The notes under the pieces are model-generated. The model searched no databases, was not told where the DNA came from, and saw only the letters and a list, made by a program, of their open reading frames with translations. Positions 18,686-28,900 of a DNA stretch of 64,000 bases are shown one piece after another. This stretch comes from Catalinimonas sp038039535 (GTDB taxonomy: Bacteria; Bacteroidota; Bacteroidia; Cytophagales; Cyclobacteriaceae), in assembly GCF_038039535.1 (NCBI RefSeq), contig NZ_JBBPHP010000015.1:70029-134028 (forward strand), given 5' to 3'. Position numbers and translations under genes: made by a program. Every line of letters starts with the position of its first letter. The first letter of the stretch is position 1.

Positions 18686-19105
18686 ATTTAAAATTAAAGA
18701 CTACTGGTAAACGAACCAACCCAAATCAGGTATACCCTGAAATCTTTCTATACTAATAGAGGCAAATAGCATCTCAGTAAATTTTATAAAAAAGTGTTTA
18801 CACTAAAGCGAACTACCGAAGCATCACCTCACAGGTGAATTTGTAGATAGCTTGATAACACGTGCAAGTTTCTTCCTAAGTAGTAGTTCAAAAACAAACC
18901 AAAATATTTATGCAAATCGCGGGAACATTACTTATATTTAGTTAACACAGTGTCAGCAGCTGTAAATAACATGATTAGGAGAAAGCGCATAGGATGAATT
19001 GAGCAGTAAATATGCTTTAGCATATAATGTATAAAACGCAGATAATCACTGTTTTCCTGTACGAAATCAGGGGAATATATTTTTTTAAATCAAACACCTA
19101 GAGCT
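18686..19105. other. Intergenic region between divergent genes
   Basis: This 420-base divergent region holds no convincing small gene. It must contain the promoters of the aminotransferase (minus) and TolB-like (plus) genes. TCACCTCACAGGTGA at 18824-18838 is a short dyad whose TCACAGGTGAA core is identical to bases in the LytTR-gene promoter (9216-9226). Nothing else is recognised. Confidence 0.5.
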
Positions 19106-20611
19106 ATGAAATCTATCCTAACGATGCTTTTAAGCATATTTTTGATCAACCCCGCTTTTTCTCAGTCTTCAGTAGGAATTTTTGAAGTAAGCGAGGATAT
19201 AGGGCAGCCATCAACATCTGGAAATGCCACCTTTGATGAAGCTACCCAGACTTATACATTGAGAGGCGCAGGTTATAATATTTGGTTTGAGCGAGATGAG
19301 TTTCAGTTTCTCCATAAAAAACAAAGTGGAGACTTTATCATTACTGCCAATTTTGAGTTTGAAGGAGCGGGTTTAGACCCCCTGCGTAAAGCGGGTTTGA
19401 TGATCAGAGAATCATTAGATGATGATGCGGCACACATAACTGCAGCCGTTCATGGGGATGGTTCAACAGTGCTACAAAGAAGAGTACTTAAAGGTGCTTA
19501 CATGAGAGACCCCGAAGATGATATATCCGCTCCCAAAAGAGGATACGAAATACTACAGCTAGAAAGAAAGGGAAATGTAATCACCATGCGAGCAGCACAT
19601 TGGGGAGAGCATTTGCAGGAAATTGGCTCATATACCATGGAATCAATGCCTAATGAGATATATACGGGACTGTTTATCACTTCCCACAACGAAGATATTC
19701 TGGAAGAAGCAAAATTTTGGAATGTACGTATATCTGAAATTGTAGAGAACAATTATGATGGATTCATGGCCTGCCGTTTGGAAACCATGAATGTGATGGA
19801 TGGGAAAAGAAAAGTAGTATACGAAGCTACGGCCGATGATCGTATTGAGTCACCTAGCTGGGCACCCGATGGTCAACATCTTTTAACTACCATGGATGGC
19901 TTGTTGTATACTTTTCCACTAAATGGTGGAGAGCCTAAGCAGCTAAATACAGGTGACATTGTTAGAATCAATAATGATCATGGTTACTCTTTTGACGGAG
20001 ATCAGCTGGCGATTACCAGCAGTCAGAATGTTGAGATTGGTCCAAGAATTTATGTGCTTCCTGCTGAAGGTGGCTCCCCCAGATTGCTTACTGAAAAAGG
20101 ACCATCGTACTGGCATGGCTGGTCGGCAAATGACAGACACATTTATTATGTAGCCCAAAGAGATACTACAATTTATAATATTTACAGAATGTCGGTGAAG
20201 GGTGGAGAAGAAGAGCAAATTACCAATAACACCAGTGGTTATGTGGATGGTCCTGAAGAATCTCCCGATGGTAAGTACATTTATTATAATGATAACCAGA
20301 CCGGTACAATGCAGATATGGCGGATGAAAACGGATGGAACAGAAGCCGAACAACTTACTTTTGACGAATACAATGACTGGTTCCCGCACGTTTCACCGGA
20401 TGGCAAATGGATAGCATTTCTATCTTATGAAAAAGATGTACCTCCTGATGCTCACCCTTCCTACCGACCCGTAATGATCAGGCTTATGTCTCTGTCTGGT
20501 GGCGCTCCTAAGGTAATCGCTAATATCTATGGCGGTCAGGGTACGATGAACGTTACCTCCTGGTCTCCGGATAGCAAAAACATAGCTTTTGTAAGTAATT
20601 CTAGGAGGTAA
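19106..20611 (+). CDS. TolB-like beta-propeller protein with N-terminal jelly-roll domain
   Basis: A 501-residue exported protein with a signal peptide of about 19 residues (ending AFSQS). Residues ~22-205 look like the DUF1349/concanavalin-like beta-sandwich (FEGAGLDPLRKAGLMIRESL). The remainder contains repeated PD40/WD40-like motifs (SPSWAPDGQHLL, SPDGKYIYY, SPDGKWIAF, SPDSKNIAF), forming a six-bladed TolB-type propeller. It ends abruptly after the last blade, which is usual for this group. It is probably a periplasmic carbohydrate- or protein-interaction protein. It is followed by a hairpin terminator and is monocistronic. Confidence 0.85.
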   Translation: MKSILTMLLSIFLINPAFSQSSVGIFEVSEDIGQPSTSGNATFDEATQTYTLRGAGYNIWFERDEFQFLHKKQSGDFIITANFEFEGAGLDPLRKAGLMIRESLDDDAAHITAAVHGDGSTVLQRRVLKGAYMRDPEDDISAPKRGYEILQLERKGNVITMRAAHWGEHLQEIGSYTMESMPNEIYTGLFITSHNEDILEEAKFWNVRISEIVENNYDGFMACRLETMNVMDGKRKVVYEATADDRIESPSWAPDGQHLLTTMDGLLYTFPLNGGEPKQLNTGDIVRINNDHGYSFDGDQLAITSSQNVEIGPRIYVLPAEGGSPRLLTEKGPSYWHGWSANDRHIYYVAQRDTTIYNIYRMSVKGGEEEQITNNTSGYVDGPEESPDGKYIYYNDNQTGTMQIWRMKTDGTEAEQLTFDEYNDWFPHVSPDGKWIAFLSYEKDVPPDAHPSYRPVMIRLMSLSGGAPKVIANIYGGQGTMNVTSWSPDSKNIAFVSNSRR

Positions 20612-20618
20612 TTTTTCA

Positions 20619-20663
20619 AGAAAAGCCGTGCAATTATTTAGATAAAGGTAGTACGGCTTTTCT
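20619..20663 (+). terminator. Hairpin terminator after TolB-like gene
   Basis: AGAAAAGCCGT (20619-20629) pairs perfectly with ACGGCTTTTCT (20653-20663) across a 23-base loop, immediately after the stop codon. The T-rich 3' arm and following TTTAATTT support a terminator, although the loop is long. Confidence 0.6.
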
Positions 20664-20785
20664 TTAATTTGCTACATAGTAATTTTCATATCAGTCAAAC
20701 TGTTGATATGTCTGCCTGACCGCTCTTTACTATTGCTTTCTATTGACTTGATCCTTTAAGAGAAGATGTACTACTGTATGTCATC

Positions 20786-20828
20786 TGTTGATCTGTGATA
20801 CTTTTGTGATACTTAAAAGCTAATTTTG
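20786..20828 (+). promoter_or_regulatory. Promoter region of the response regulator gene
   Basis: Two perfect TAnnTTTG boxes are present: TACTTTTG at 20799-20806 and TAATTTTG at 20821-20828. The first is preceded by TGTTGATCTGT, the same block seen before the endonuclease gene (6168). The second would place the start about 12 bases before the ATG at 20844. Confidence 0.4.
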
Positions 20829-20843
20829 AGTAAAATAAGTGAT

Positions 20844-21545
20844 ATGAAAGAGGTACTCATCGTAGAAGACGATTCGGAAATCGTGGATTTGCTGGAAATT
20901 CACCTCACCGATTTGGAGTGCAACATTCAAAAAGCTCATGATGGAAATCTCGGTCTGGATAAAGCACTTCACCATAACTTTGATCTGATTATTCTGGACA
21001 TTATGCTGCCCGGAATGGATGGCCTTGAAATTTGCCGGAGAATCAGAGGGCAGGAGAAGTACACCCCTATCCTGATGCTGACTGCCAAATCTGAGGAGAT
21101 TGACAAAATTCTGGGTTTGGAAACAGGAGCAGATGATTATCTGACCAAGCCCTTCAGCGTAAGAGAGTTTATTTCTCGTGTCAAAGCCATTTTCAGAAGA
21201 GTAGAAATGATACAGGGCAATCATCAGGAAACTGATAAGAAAAAGATACTGGAAGTGGATGGGCTACATATGGACACTGAAAAAAGGAAAGTGCTGCTGA
21301 ATGGGGAAAAACTGGCACTAACTCCTAAAGAATTTGATTTGTTATGGATCATGGCAGCGCATCCGGGAAGAAGCTATAGCCGGCAGGAGCTACTCAATCT
21401 GGTATGGGGCTATGAATTTAGCGGCTATGAGCATACAGTCAATGCACATATTAACCGTCTGCGTTCCAAAATTGAAAAAGATGTCTCTAATCCCCAATAC
21501 ATTTTAACTACCTGGGGTATAGGTTACCGTTTTAAAGACGATTAA
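20844..21545 (+). CDS. OmpR/PhoB-family response regulator
   Basis: About 233 residues from the ATG at 20844; a TTG 18 bases upstream is an alternative. The receiver domain has the acidic pair EDD near residue 8, the phospho-acceptor D52 in LIILDIMLPGMDG, and the conserved Lys of LTKPFS. A winged-helix C-terminal domain follows (LTPKEFDLLW, GYRFKD). It is paired with the sensor kinase starting 1 base after its stop. The two are the first genes before the DM13 lipoprotein, outer-membrane protein and Crp-like genes, which may be part of its regulon. Confidence 0.95.
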   Translation: MKEVLIVEDDSEIVDLLEIHLTDLECNIQKAHDGNLGLDKALHHNFDLIILDIMLPGMDGLEICRRIRGQEKYTPILMLTAKSEEIDKILGLETGADDYLTKPFSVREFISRVKAIFRRVEMIQGNHQETDKKKILEVDGLHMDTEKRKVLLNGEKLALTPKEFDLLWIMAAHPGRSYSRQELLNLVWGYEFSGYEHTVNAHINRLRSKIEKDVSNPQYILTTWGIGYRFKDD

Positions 21546-21546
21546 A

Positions 21547-23037
21547 ATGTCAGCTCAAAACCATACTCATTCTATTCGGCAGAGCCTCTTCTGGAGGATT
21601 GCCATCGCCTTATTTATACTTTTTCTTCTGTTGGGTTTTTCCTTTATCCTGATTACTTCATTTGCTTCCAAACGCTATTACGAAGAAACGGCGCAACGGC
21701 TCAATGCGCATGTAGCTCAGGAAATGTTGCTGGAAGTAAATCCATTTGTAGACGGTGAAGTTAATGACGAAGCCCTAGGCACCATCATGCACTCTATGAT
21801 GGCAGTCAATCCCAGTATTGAAGTTTATCTTCTTGATCCTCAGGGTGAAATTCTTTCTTATGTGGTTTTAGACAAAAAGGTTAAGCTGAAAACAGTAAAC
21901 ATCGCTCCTGTACATGATTTTCTGGCTACGCAAGGTAAAACCTATACACTGGGGGATGATCCACGTAATCCGGGAAGAAGTACCATTTTTTCCGCAGCAG
22001 AAGTAAGGGAAAAAGAAAAACTCTTAGGCTATGTCTATATGGTATTGGCCAGTGAAGAATATGATAATGTGATGGCTTCGCTCTGGCAAAGTCATATTCT
22101 GAGAATAGGCACCTGGTCGTTTTCATTGGTATTGGTTGCTGCGCTGATCATTAGTCTTCTGGTTATATGGTGGTTTACGCGTAGCCTAAGGCGTATTCAG
22201 GATATGGTGAGAAAGTTTGAAAAAGGAGATTTATCTGCGCGTGTAGAGGTAAGACAGGATGACGAGTTGGGCCAACTTAGCCATTCTATCAATAAGATGG
22301 CTGATACCATTGTGCGTAATATTGACGAACTGAAGCAGGTGGATACATTGAGAAAAGAATTGATCGCTAATGTATCCCATGATCTCCGCACTCCACTGTC
22401 CATTATGCAGGGGTATGTGGAGACTTTAAATATCAAAAAAGATAGTCTAACTGAAGCACAGAAGGAAAAGTATATGGGAATTATCCTGAACAGCTCCAAT
22501 AAACTTAAGCGCTTAGTTGACGATCTTTTTGAACTTACCAAGCTGGAAGCCAGACAGATAGAACCTAAGCTGGAAACTTTTGCCTTACAGGATCTCGTTC
22601 ATGACATTGCTATGAAATACCAGTTTCTTGCCACTGAAAAAGCGCTTAAACTGGAGACCTATCTTGATCAATCCACTGCTCTGGTACATGCTGACTTGGC
22701 TATGATAGAGCGGGTGATGCAGAATCTTCTGGATAATGCGTTGAAATATACTCCTCCCGAAGGAGTAATTAGAATTAAAGCTGAGCAGTGCGAAGAACAG
22801 GTCTGTATTGAGATCAACAATAGTGGTTCTACCATCAATAAAGAAGAGCAGGAACTGATTTTTAACCGCTATTTTATGGGCAAGGAACCCCGAGCCAATG
22901 GCAGTGGGCTGGGGCTGGCGATTGTACGCAATATTTTAGAAATCCATCATTCAAGTATAGAAGTGAAAAGTAGCCCGGAAGAAGGAACCACTTTTTATTT
23001 CAGTTTGCCCCTGGAAAGTGGGCCAGTAGCAGTTTGA
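21547..23037 (+). CDS. Membrane sensor histidine kinase
   Basis: A 496-residue classical sensor kinase: TM1 at about 17-38, periplasmic sensing domain 39-187, TM2 at about 188-210, HAMP domain to about 263, and HisKA with H278 in NVSHDLRTPL. The HATPase_c domain carries the N box QNLLDNALKYT and the G2 box GSGLGLAIV. Motifs are intact, so it should be active. It directly follows the cognate OmpR-type regulator. The ligand is unknown. Confidence 0.95.
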   Translation: MSAQNHTHSIRQSLFWRIAIALFILFLLLGFSFILITSFASKRYYEETAQRLNAHVAQEMLLEVNPFVDGEVNDEALGTIMHSMMAVNPSIEVYLLDPQGEILSYVVLDKKVKLKTVNIAPVHDFLATQGKTYTLGDDPRNPGRSTIFSAAEVREKEKLLGYVYMVLASEEYDNVMASLWQSHILRIGTWSFSLVLVAALIISLLVIWWFTRSLRRIQDMVRKFEKGDLSARVEVRQDDELGQLSHSINKMADTIVRNIDELKQVDTLRKELIANVSHDLRTPLSIMQGYVETLNIKKDSLTEAQKEKYMGIILNSSNKLKRLVDDLFELTKLEARQIEPKLETFALQDLVHDIAMKYQFLATEKALKLETYLDQSTALVHADLAMIERVMQNLLDNALKYTPPEGVIRIKAEQCEEQVCIEINNSGSTINKEEQELIFNRYFMGKEPRANGSGLGLAIVRNILEIHHSSIEVKSSPEEGTTFYFSLPLESGPVAV

Positions 23038-23189
23038 CAAAATAGAAAGTGATGCCCCTCTAATTCAAACTTAGTCTTTGTTTTCCTCCTCAAACCCCCT
23101 TTTTTAAAACTTTATACTTTGTTCAAACTTATGTGATCTTTTCGTGACAAATGGCACTTACTTTTATGTCAAACAAATAACAAAACATC

Positions 23190-23639
23190 ATGAAAAAGAT
23201 CATTTTATTCGCAACCCTTCCTGTATTATTTCTTTTTGCCTGTGAAGATGACAGTGCAGAAACAGTGACTGTAGACAGTAGCCAGCCTACTGGAGAATTT
23301 ATGTCACAACGAGGAGGTACTTTTGTAGAGCAGAATGGTACCGGAACTATGGGCATGGCTGAACTGGGTACCGATGAGGACGGAGAGCAATTTCTATACT
23401 TCGGCACCGATTTTCAAACCAATTTGGGTACAGGCACAGTAACAATTTTCCTTTCTACCAGCGAAGAATTTATGGCTGATCCAATGCAGGGAAACCCCGA
23501 TCTAAAGCTGGTGGGGAGTGTAAGTATGAACGGAGCATCCTATTACAAAATATCTCCCGCAGCAGAAAGTAAATATACACATGTCATCTTGTGGTGTGCT
23601 TCTGCATCTATCCCTTTTGGTTATGCGCCATTACAGTAA
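23190..23639 (+). CDS. DM13-domain lipoprotein
   Basis: A 149-residue lipoprotein with lipobox LFAC (C18). Residues ~40-148 form a DM13 domain: RGGTFVEQNGTGT near the start, FGTDFQTNLGTG in the middle, and the terminal YTHVILWCASASIPFGYAPL with the family's conserved Cys (C136). DM13 domains are proposed electron-transfer or haem/quinone-linked modules. The gene lies downstream of a two-component system and ends in an intrinsic terminator. Confidence 0.85.
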   Translation: MKKIILFATLPVLFLFACEDDSAETVTVDSSQPTGEFMSQRGGTFVEQNGTGTMGMAELGTDEDGEQFLYFGTDFQTNLGTGTVTIFLSTSEEFMADPMQGNPDLKLVGSVSMNGASYYKISPAAESKYTHVILWCASASIPFGYAPLQ

Positions 23640-23652
23640 ATATCATGGACAG

Positions 23653-23684
23653 AGCCCGGGGTATCAATCCCGGGCTTTGCTTTT
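23653..23684 (+). terminator. Intrinsic terminator after DM13 gene
   Basis: AGCCCGGG (23653-23660) and CCCGGGCT (23669-23676) form a perfect GC-rich 8-bp stem with an 8-base loop, followed by TTGCTTTT. It lies between the DM13 stop and the preferred start of the outer-membrane protein gene. Confidence 0.75.
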
Positions 23685-23700
23685 GCCTACACTTACACTG

Positions 23701-24555
23701 ATGATTACGATTGCAGGTAATCTTTTGATACAACTGGAAGCTAGAGCACAAAGCGCTTGGGTAAGAAAAAAAGCTGAGACATTTACGCAGCTAAGTATAT
23801 CTTCCTATCAGTCAGATCGCTATTACAATCTGGATGGTGAAATGGTAACGACCACTGATTTTGCTCAGCATAATCTGTATTTCTATTCTGAATATGGCCT
23901 CACAGAAAAGTTAACCATTATCGCTAATCTACCACTGCTCAGAGCTCATGGTTTTACCTCAACAGAAACTATCTGGGGCGTAGGGGATCTCCGGGTGGAC
24001 GCAAAATATGGATTCTTACAGGAAATTCTTCCTATTTCAATAAGTGTAGGAGTTGAGGCCCCAATCGCGAAACCCAATCGTTTCGCTGAAAATCAGGATG
24101 GTTTGGGTAGTATCAATCTGCCTACCGGGGATGGTGAGTGGAATTTCTGGTCTACCCTAGCCATTTCAGGCTCCCTGCACCCTTTACCTGCTTATATAAA
24201 TCTTTCAGGGAGTTACAACAAACGCACTTCATTTGAAGGACAACATTTCAAGGATCAGTGGGTAGCCAATGCACAATTTGGTTATCAGTTTTTTCAAAAG
24301 CTATGGCTTCAGCTTTCAGTTGGTGTACAAAATACGATCGGTGAACCAGAGGGCTTAGTTTCATTCGTAAGAGGGGACGGCACAGCTTTTACCCAATACG
24401 GAGCTAATCTTTCTTATCAACTGACAAATGAATGGGGGATAGGTCTGCAATATTATAATAATGCAGATTTTCTGGTAAAAAGAGTCAATGTTTATGAGTC
24501 ACCTACCTTTGGGATAAGTGTTTTTTTTCAGGGACAAGTAAAAAAGTCAGAGTAG
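23701..24555 (+). CDS. Outer-membrane beta-barrel protein, function unknown
   Basis: About 284 residues from the ATG at 23701. The frame is open back to 23581, but earlier starts would overlap the DM13 gene and cross its terminator. A hydrophobic signal region ends at ARAQSA. The mature part is rich in aromatic alternating strands (LYFYSEYGLTEKLTIIANLPL, GVGDLRVDAKYGF) and ends with a strand-like FGISVFFQGQV. The pattern resembles the transporter/phenol-degradation-type MetA barrel family seen in Bacteroidota. It may act with the upstream DM13 lipoprotein; this is only neighbourhood evidence. Confidence 0.65.
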   Translation: MITIAGNLLIQLEARAQSAWVRKKAETFTQLSISSYQSDRYYNLDGEMVTTTDFAQHNLYFYSEYGLTEKLTIIANLPLLRAHGFTSTETIWGVGDLRVDAKYGFLQEILPISISVGVEAPIAKPNRFAENQDGLGSINLPTGDGEWNFWSTLAISGSLHPLPAYINLSGSYNKRTSFEGQHFKDQWVANAQFGYQFFQKLWLQLSVGVQNTIGEPEGLVSFVRGDGTAFTQYGANLSYQLTNEWGIGLQYYNNADFLVKRVNVYESPTFGISVFFQGQVKKSE

Positions 24556-24578
24556 AAATATTATAAAACTCAGATACT

Positions 24579-25253
24579 ATGATGAGCCAGGAAATATATC
24601 ATAATCAAACTTTTATACCTGAAGTGATTGCAAGTATGCAAGGCCATTTACAGGAATACAATAAGTACGATTTTATTTATCTTAATAATGTCTCAGCACC
24701 AAAAATTTATTACTTGCAGGAAGGTTTAGTAAGACTAGGAACCTACACTGAGACCGGAAAAGAAGTGACTTTCTGTTTGGTTCAGGAAGGAGCGATAATT
24801 GGGAATTTTTCTTTTCAGGACCAGCAGGGAAGACCATTTGCTCAGGCTTTTTCCGATGTAAAGCTGGTAGCCTATAGTGAATGGGAAATTAAAACGCTTT
24901 TTCAAACCAATGTTAATACCAGTTTTGAAGTTTTGAAGCTGATGGGGGAACATCTCCGAACCATGGAAGAACAGTTCAAGATGTTAGCCTATTGTGACGT
25001 GCATCAAAGAATTATTCGTTTTATTCTTTACCTGGCCGATTTGTATGGCTATCGTCACCAAAGGATCACATTTATTCCTCACCAATTTACCCATGAGGAT
25101 ATCAGCCAGGTCATTCATACCAGCCGTCAGACAGTAACAGTATCACTTAGAGAATTACAGCGGGAAGGCTATTTAAGCTATCGCAGAGGTGAGTTTAGAA
25201 TCTACCGATATGAAGAAATGATCGGCTTGGCTAATAAATGCATGAACTACTAA
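24579..25253 (+). CDS. Crp/Fnr-family transcriptional regulator
   Basis: A 224-residue regulator. An N-terminal cyclic-nucleotide-binding-like beta-roll (about 20-130: YYLQEGLVRLGTYTETGKEVTFCLVQEGAIIGN) is joined by a dimerisation helix to a winged helix (about 155-215, with QFTHEDISQVIHTSRQTVTVSLRELQREGYL). No Cys cluster for an Fe-S sensor is visible, so it is not FNR-like. The gene follows the outer-membrane protein by 23 bases and is probably co-transcribed. The effector is unknown. Confidence 0.9.
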   Translation: MMSQEIYHNQTFIPEVIASMQGHLQEYNKYDFIYLNNVSAPKIYYLQEGLVRLGTYTETGKEVTFCLVQEGAIIGNFSFQDQQGRPFAQAFSDVKLVAYSEWEIKTLFQTNVNTSFEVLKLMGEHLRTMEEQFKMLAYCDVHQRIIRFILYLADLYGYRHQRITFIPHQFTHEDISQVIHTSRQTVTVSLRELQREGYLSYRRGEFRIYRYEEMIGLANKCMNY

Positions 25254-25410
25254 TTTTGAGGGAGTACTGAATAAGTAAATGGCTTTTCAAAAAAACTGCC
25301 ATCCATAAATGGGTTGTGGAATCTGAAAAAATTGCAGCAATTACAATTTTTTTTATCATTAAAGCTTAATCTGCCAATCTTGAATCTGCTTATGAAAGCA
25401 TTTTTCTTTT

Positions 25411-25836
25411 TTGTATTCAAATATGTATTGGTCATACTGCTTACTTTTGCTTCTACCTGTTTTTTTATATGTAAGCTTGAGTGAAATCTATATGAGTTTT
25501 TCTGATGAGTCTGGATTAAGAGATTGGTGGCAAGATTTTTTTATCTTATTTATCCAACTATTTCAAGCAGGCGGCATTGTTTTGATATTCACTCTTATTG
25601 TATTGTTTCATCTTGTCCAGTTGCTGGCTAGGGTGGTATTCAGATTCAAAATCAACGGGCTTTTATTAGGAAGCGTATTGGGCAGTGTAATTGCAGTTCT
25701 TTTTCTTGTTATTAGCAAGGGGGATACTGTTTGGATGGTTTACCTTCCTTTACTTATCTTTTTTATGGGGTTAAGTTTCGGCCTATTTCATCAGATAATA
25801 CTCAATTATAGATTAAGGATGAAAAGCAATTTCTAA
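25411..25836 (+). CDS. Small membrane protein, N-terminus probably split by a frameshift
   Basis: A 141-residue open frame with three hydrophobic segments (about 8-24, 45-70 and 88-130). The annotated start is weak. A much better start, ATG at 25392 (MKAFFFFVFKYVLVILL), lies in another frame that stops at 25484. The two frames join naturally at a run of seven T (25460-25466) if one T is removed, giving a normal signal-anchor. This could be a recent indel, a sequencing error, or slippage. I do not recognise the family. It is convergent with the large cytochrome gene, separated by a strong terminator. Confidence 0.55.
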   Translation: MYSNMYWSYCLLLLLPVFLYVSLSEIYMSFSDESGLRDWWQDFFILFIQLFQAGGIVLIFTLIVLFHLVQLLARVVFRFKINGLLLGSVLGSVIAVLFLVISKGDTVWMVYLPLLIFFMGLSFGLFHQIILNYRLRMKSNF

Positions 25837-25864
25837 AGCACAATACTAGTAGGTTTGCTAAAGT

Positions 25865-25907
25865 AGAAGAAGGAAATCAAAACGTTGATTTCCTTCTTCT
25901 CTTTTAT
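25865..25907. terminator. Bidirectional terminator
   Basis: A perfect 16-bp inverted repeat (25865-25880 with 25885-25900, loop AACG) is followed by CTTTTATTT on the plus strand and preceded by A-rich sequence. It separates the convergent genes ending at 25836 and 25908 and can serve both. Confidence 0.8.
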
Positions 25908-28900
25908 TTACATGTGATCATCTTTAAGTGTAGCCAGTAAGCTGACCAGGTCACGAATTTCCTTTTTGGTAAGGAAGTTTTTCATGTCCGGCATACTGGA
26001 AGCCGCATTATTTCGCTTTACGATCTGATCTTTTACGATCGTAGTGTCTGGTTGATTGCCAATTTTTAAGGTGATTTCATCCTCGGTTTCTCCCTGGTAG
26101 ATACCGCTGACGGTTTCTCCGCCTTCCATTTCAAGGGTTACTACCCCAAAGCCGGGAGCCAGACGAGCACTGGGATTGATTAAAGCTTCTAATAGCTGTT
26201 CACGACTGAGTCTTTCACCTACACCATTAAGTCTTGGACCAGCACTACCACCGTAGTCCCCATAGGCATGGCAGCGTAGACATTGAGCAGTAGGATGTCT
26301 GTATAGAAGGCTTCGGCCACGATCAGGATCACCTCCGTATAATGCGGCCTGGTAAGATGCAAGCTGCTCATTGGGAGATTTGGAGGATTGAATCTCATCA
26401 AACCTGATTTTCAGGTCCTCAGAATGAGTGCTGTCAATGGCTTCTGCCAACTCTAATTGGATTTCATACGGTAGGTTTCCTTCTTCCAGATTTGCCAGCA
26501 ATCTATTGAAAGTATCTTCTGAATTTTCCAGCGCCACATTACCTAATGTTAGCAATGCTGCCTGCTTTTCTTCCGTAGTCCTTTTATCAATGACTTCAGA
26601 TAAGAGTACTACTTTCAACTCATCTGAGATTTCCATATCATTCATCAGATCCAGTCCGGCTACTCTCACCATCTTTTCACTGTCAGTCAGTGCCTCTTCT
26701 ATCGCCTGATCCATCTGATCGGTGTTCATGGCAGCCAGTGTTCTCAGGGCAGCTACCCTTACCTCAGGATCAGCATCATTCTGTAAGACTGCCATCAGAC
26801 GATTACTACCGTTTTTAATATTGAGCTTACCTATGGCCTTAGTAGCACTCAAGCGGATAGGAGTCTCTGAGCTGGCAGTAAGGTTGATCAAAGCATCACT
26901 GGCTTTCATCCTCACCTCAGCAGGATCTCTTTGAATCTCTCCTCTGTATCTTCCGGTCACTCTGTCCAGCACAGAAGGTTTGGCCCAGGTACTCAGAGCA
27001 GCTACCGCTTCGGCCCTCATCTCAGCAGGGGCAGAATTTCGTAAAGCATAATCAATCAGGTTCTGCATGGCTTCTTCAGTACCTACTCTGAGGTTGGCAT
27101 TGATCGCTCTTCTGATGAGTGCTTCATTGATGAATCTTTCTTTTTGCAGCACATCTCCCAAAGCAGGCAGGGCAGGCTCAATAGAGAAGTCATCATTGAT
27201 GGCGCGGGCGGCTTCAGTGACAATAAGCTCATCCTCATCGTCCAGGAAGTTGGTGATGCCGGCATCACCCATTCTTCTCAGTGCCAGTACCGCCCCCATT
27301 CTTACCGCTCTTGAAGGATGATCGTGCAGGTCTACTACAGCTTCTACATTATTGATTCTGGCCAGTGCCAGGCTGGCAGCATGCCGGATGTAGGCATCCT
27401 CATCAGCATTGGCTTCCAGCAGGCTGATCAAAGGTTGTACGGCATCAGCATAGGCGATTCTTCCCAGGGCTTCGGCAGCAAAGAAACGGGCACGAGCATA
27501 ATCATCATCCAGCAGAGGGATAAGTTCATCACCTGCTTCCTGATAACGGATATCACCCAGCCACTTGGCCGCCTGAGCTCTGATCTCGGAGTCGGAGTCC
27601 TGCAGCAGAGCAACTAAGGGTTGGGCATAGCTGAGGTCCTGCATGCGAGCCAGTTGGGCCAGTCCCCAGATGCTGTTGACTCTGGCAAGTTGGTTATCGG
27701 TTTGAGCGATATTCTCTTCAAAGACAGCAGCCCCGTCATCACCACGCTTGGCCAGTTCAAACTGTGCTTTCTGACGTACCCTCAGATCAGGGTTTTTAAG
27801 TAATTCGCTCAGGCGATTTTCAGGGTATTCAGTAAAGTCTGCTGGTAAAATCTCAGCAGTTTGTTGCCGCTCAGCCCAGCTATCTCCACCGGGAGCATCC
27901 AATTTCCAGACTCTACCGTAGTCCTTGGTACCCCATCCGTCAATCCAGTCAGCTACATACATACTGCCATCAGGACCAAAGTCAAGACCAGTAGCTAATA
28001 CATTACCTAAAATTTTCTCGGATTCCGCTAATTCAAAAGTTGCTCCCTTGGGCTTGAGTTTGAAGGCGTGGACACCCGAACGGGCTGGGTTACCGACAAA
28101 TTCAGCTACGAAAAAAGTGTTTTTCCATTTGGGACTAAGCGCAGTTCCTGGATTGTACAGCATTCCCGTAGGTCCGTTTACGAAATTTTTGATCGTAGGC
28201 GTGATGTAAGCCGCCTGGCCTTCAAAACGAGGTTTGTACAATTCCTCATCCATCCAAACTTTGTATTCGTTATTATCAGGATCGCGATATTTTCCAAACT
28301 GCCAGTTGGTACGCCAGCCCGTATCAGAACCGTTTACCAGATAAACCAGTCTTTCGCTTTCACCGGGATGGTCACCATCATTATCCTGGCTGATCAGGTT
28401 ACCATATTCATCAAAGACAAACTCATGGGTATTGCGAACTCCCATGGCGAAAACTTCAAAGTCGGAGCCATCGGGATTGGCTCTTACAATCACCCCACGG
28501 TTAGGGTACTTCCATTCTTTACCATCTGGGCCAACACCATTGAAACCAATATCACCAATTCCCCAATATATCCTGCCATCGGGTCCCATCTCCAGGCCTG
28601 ACATGCCGTGTCCACCAAACCCAATGTGGATACCAAATCCATGAGCAATAGAGGTTTTATCATCGGCTATACCATCACCATTCGTATCCATCACTCTCCA
28701 CATATCGGGCCCAACCCCAACAAAGACGTCATCTCCGTAAGCCATCACAGCTCCGGCAACATCTGTTACTTCATCATGAAAATCTTCAACCATGAGCTGA
28801 GAAAAATCAGCCAGACCATCACCATCTTTATCTTCTAGCCTGAAAATATTTTCTTTCTCTACAGTCATATCTCTCCAGTCGTGTGAACCATCTCCATTAA

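Noticed and set aside
28068..28601. 177-codon open frame opposite the propeller/HEAT/cytochrome lipoprotein
   Set aside because: Antisense shadow of a well-supported 1144-residue protein; composition is not protein-like.
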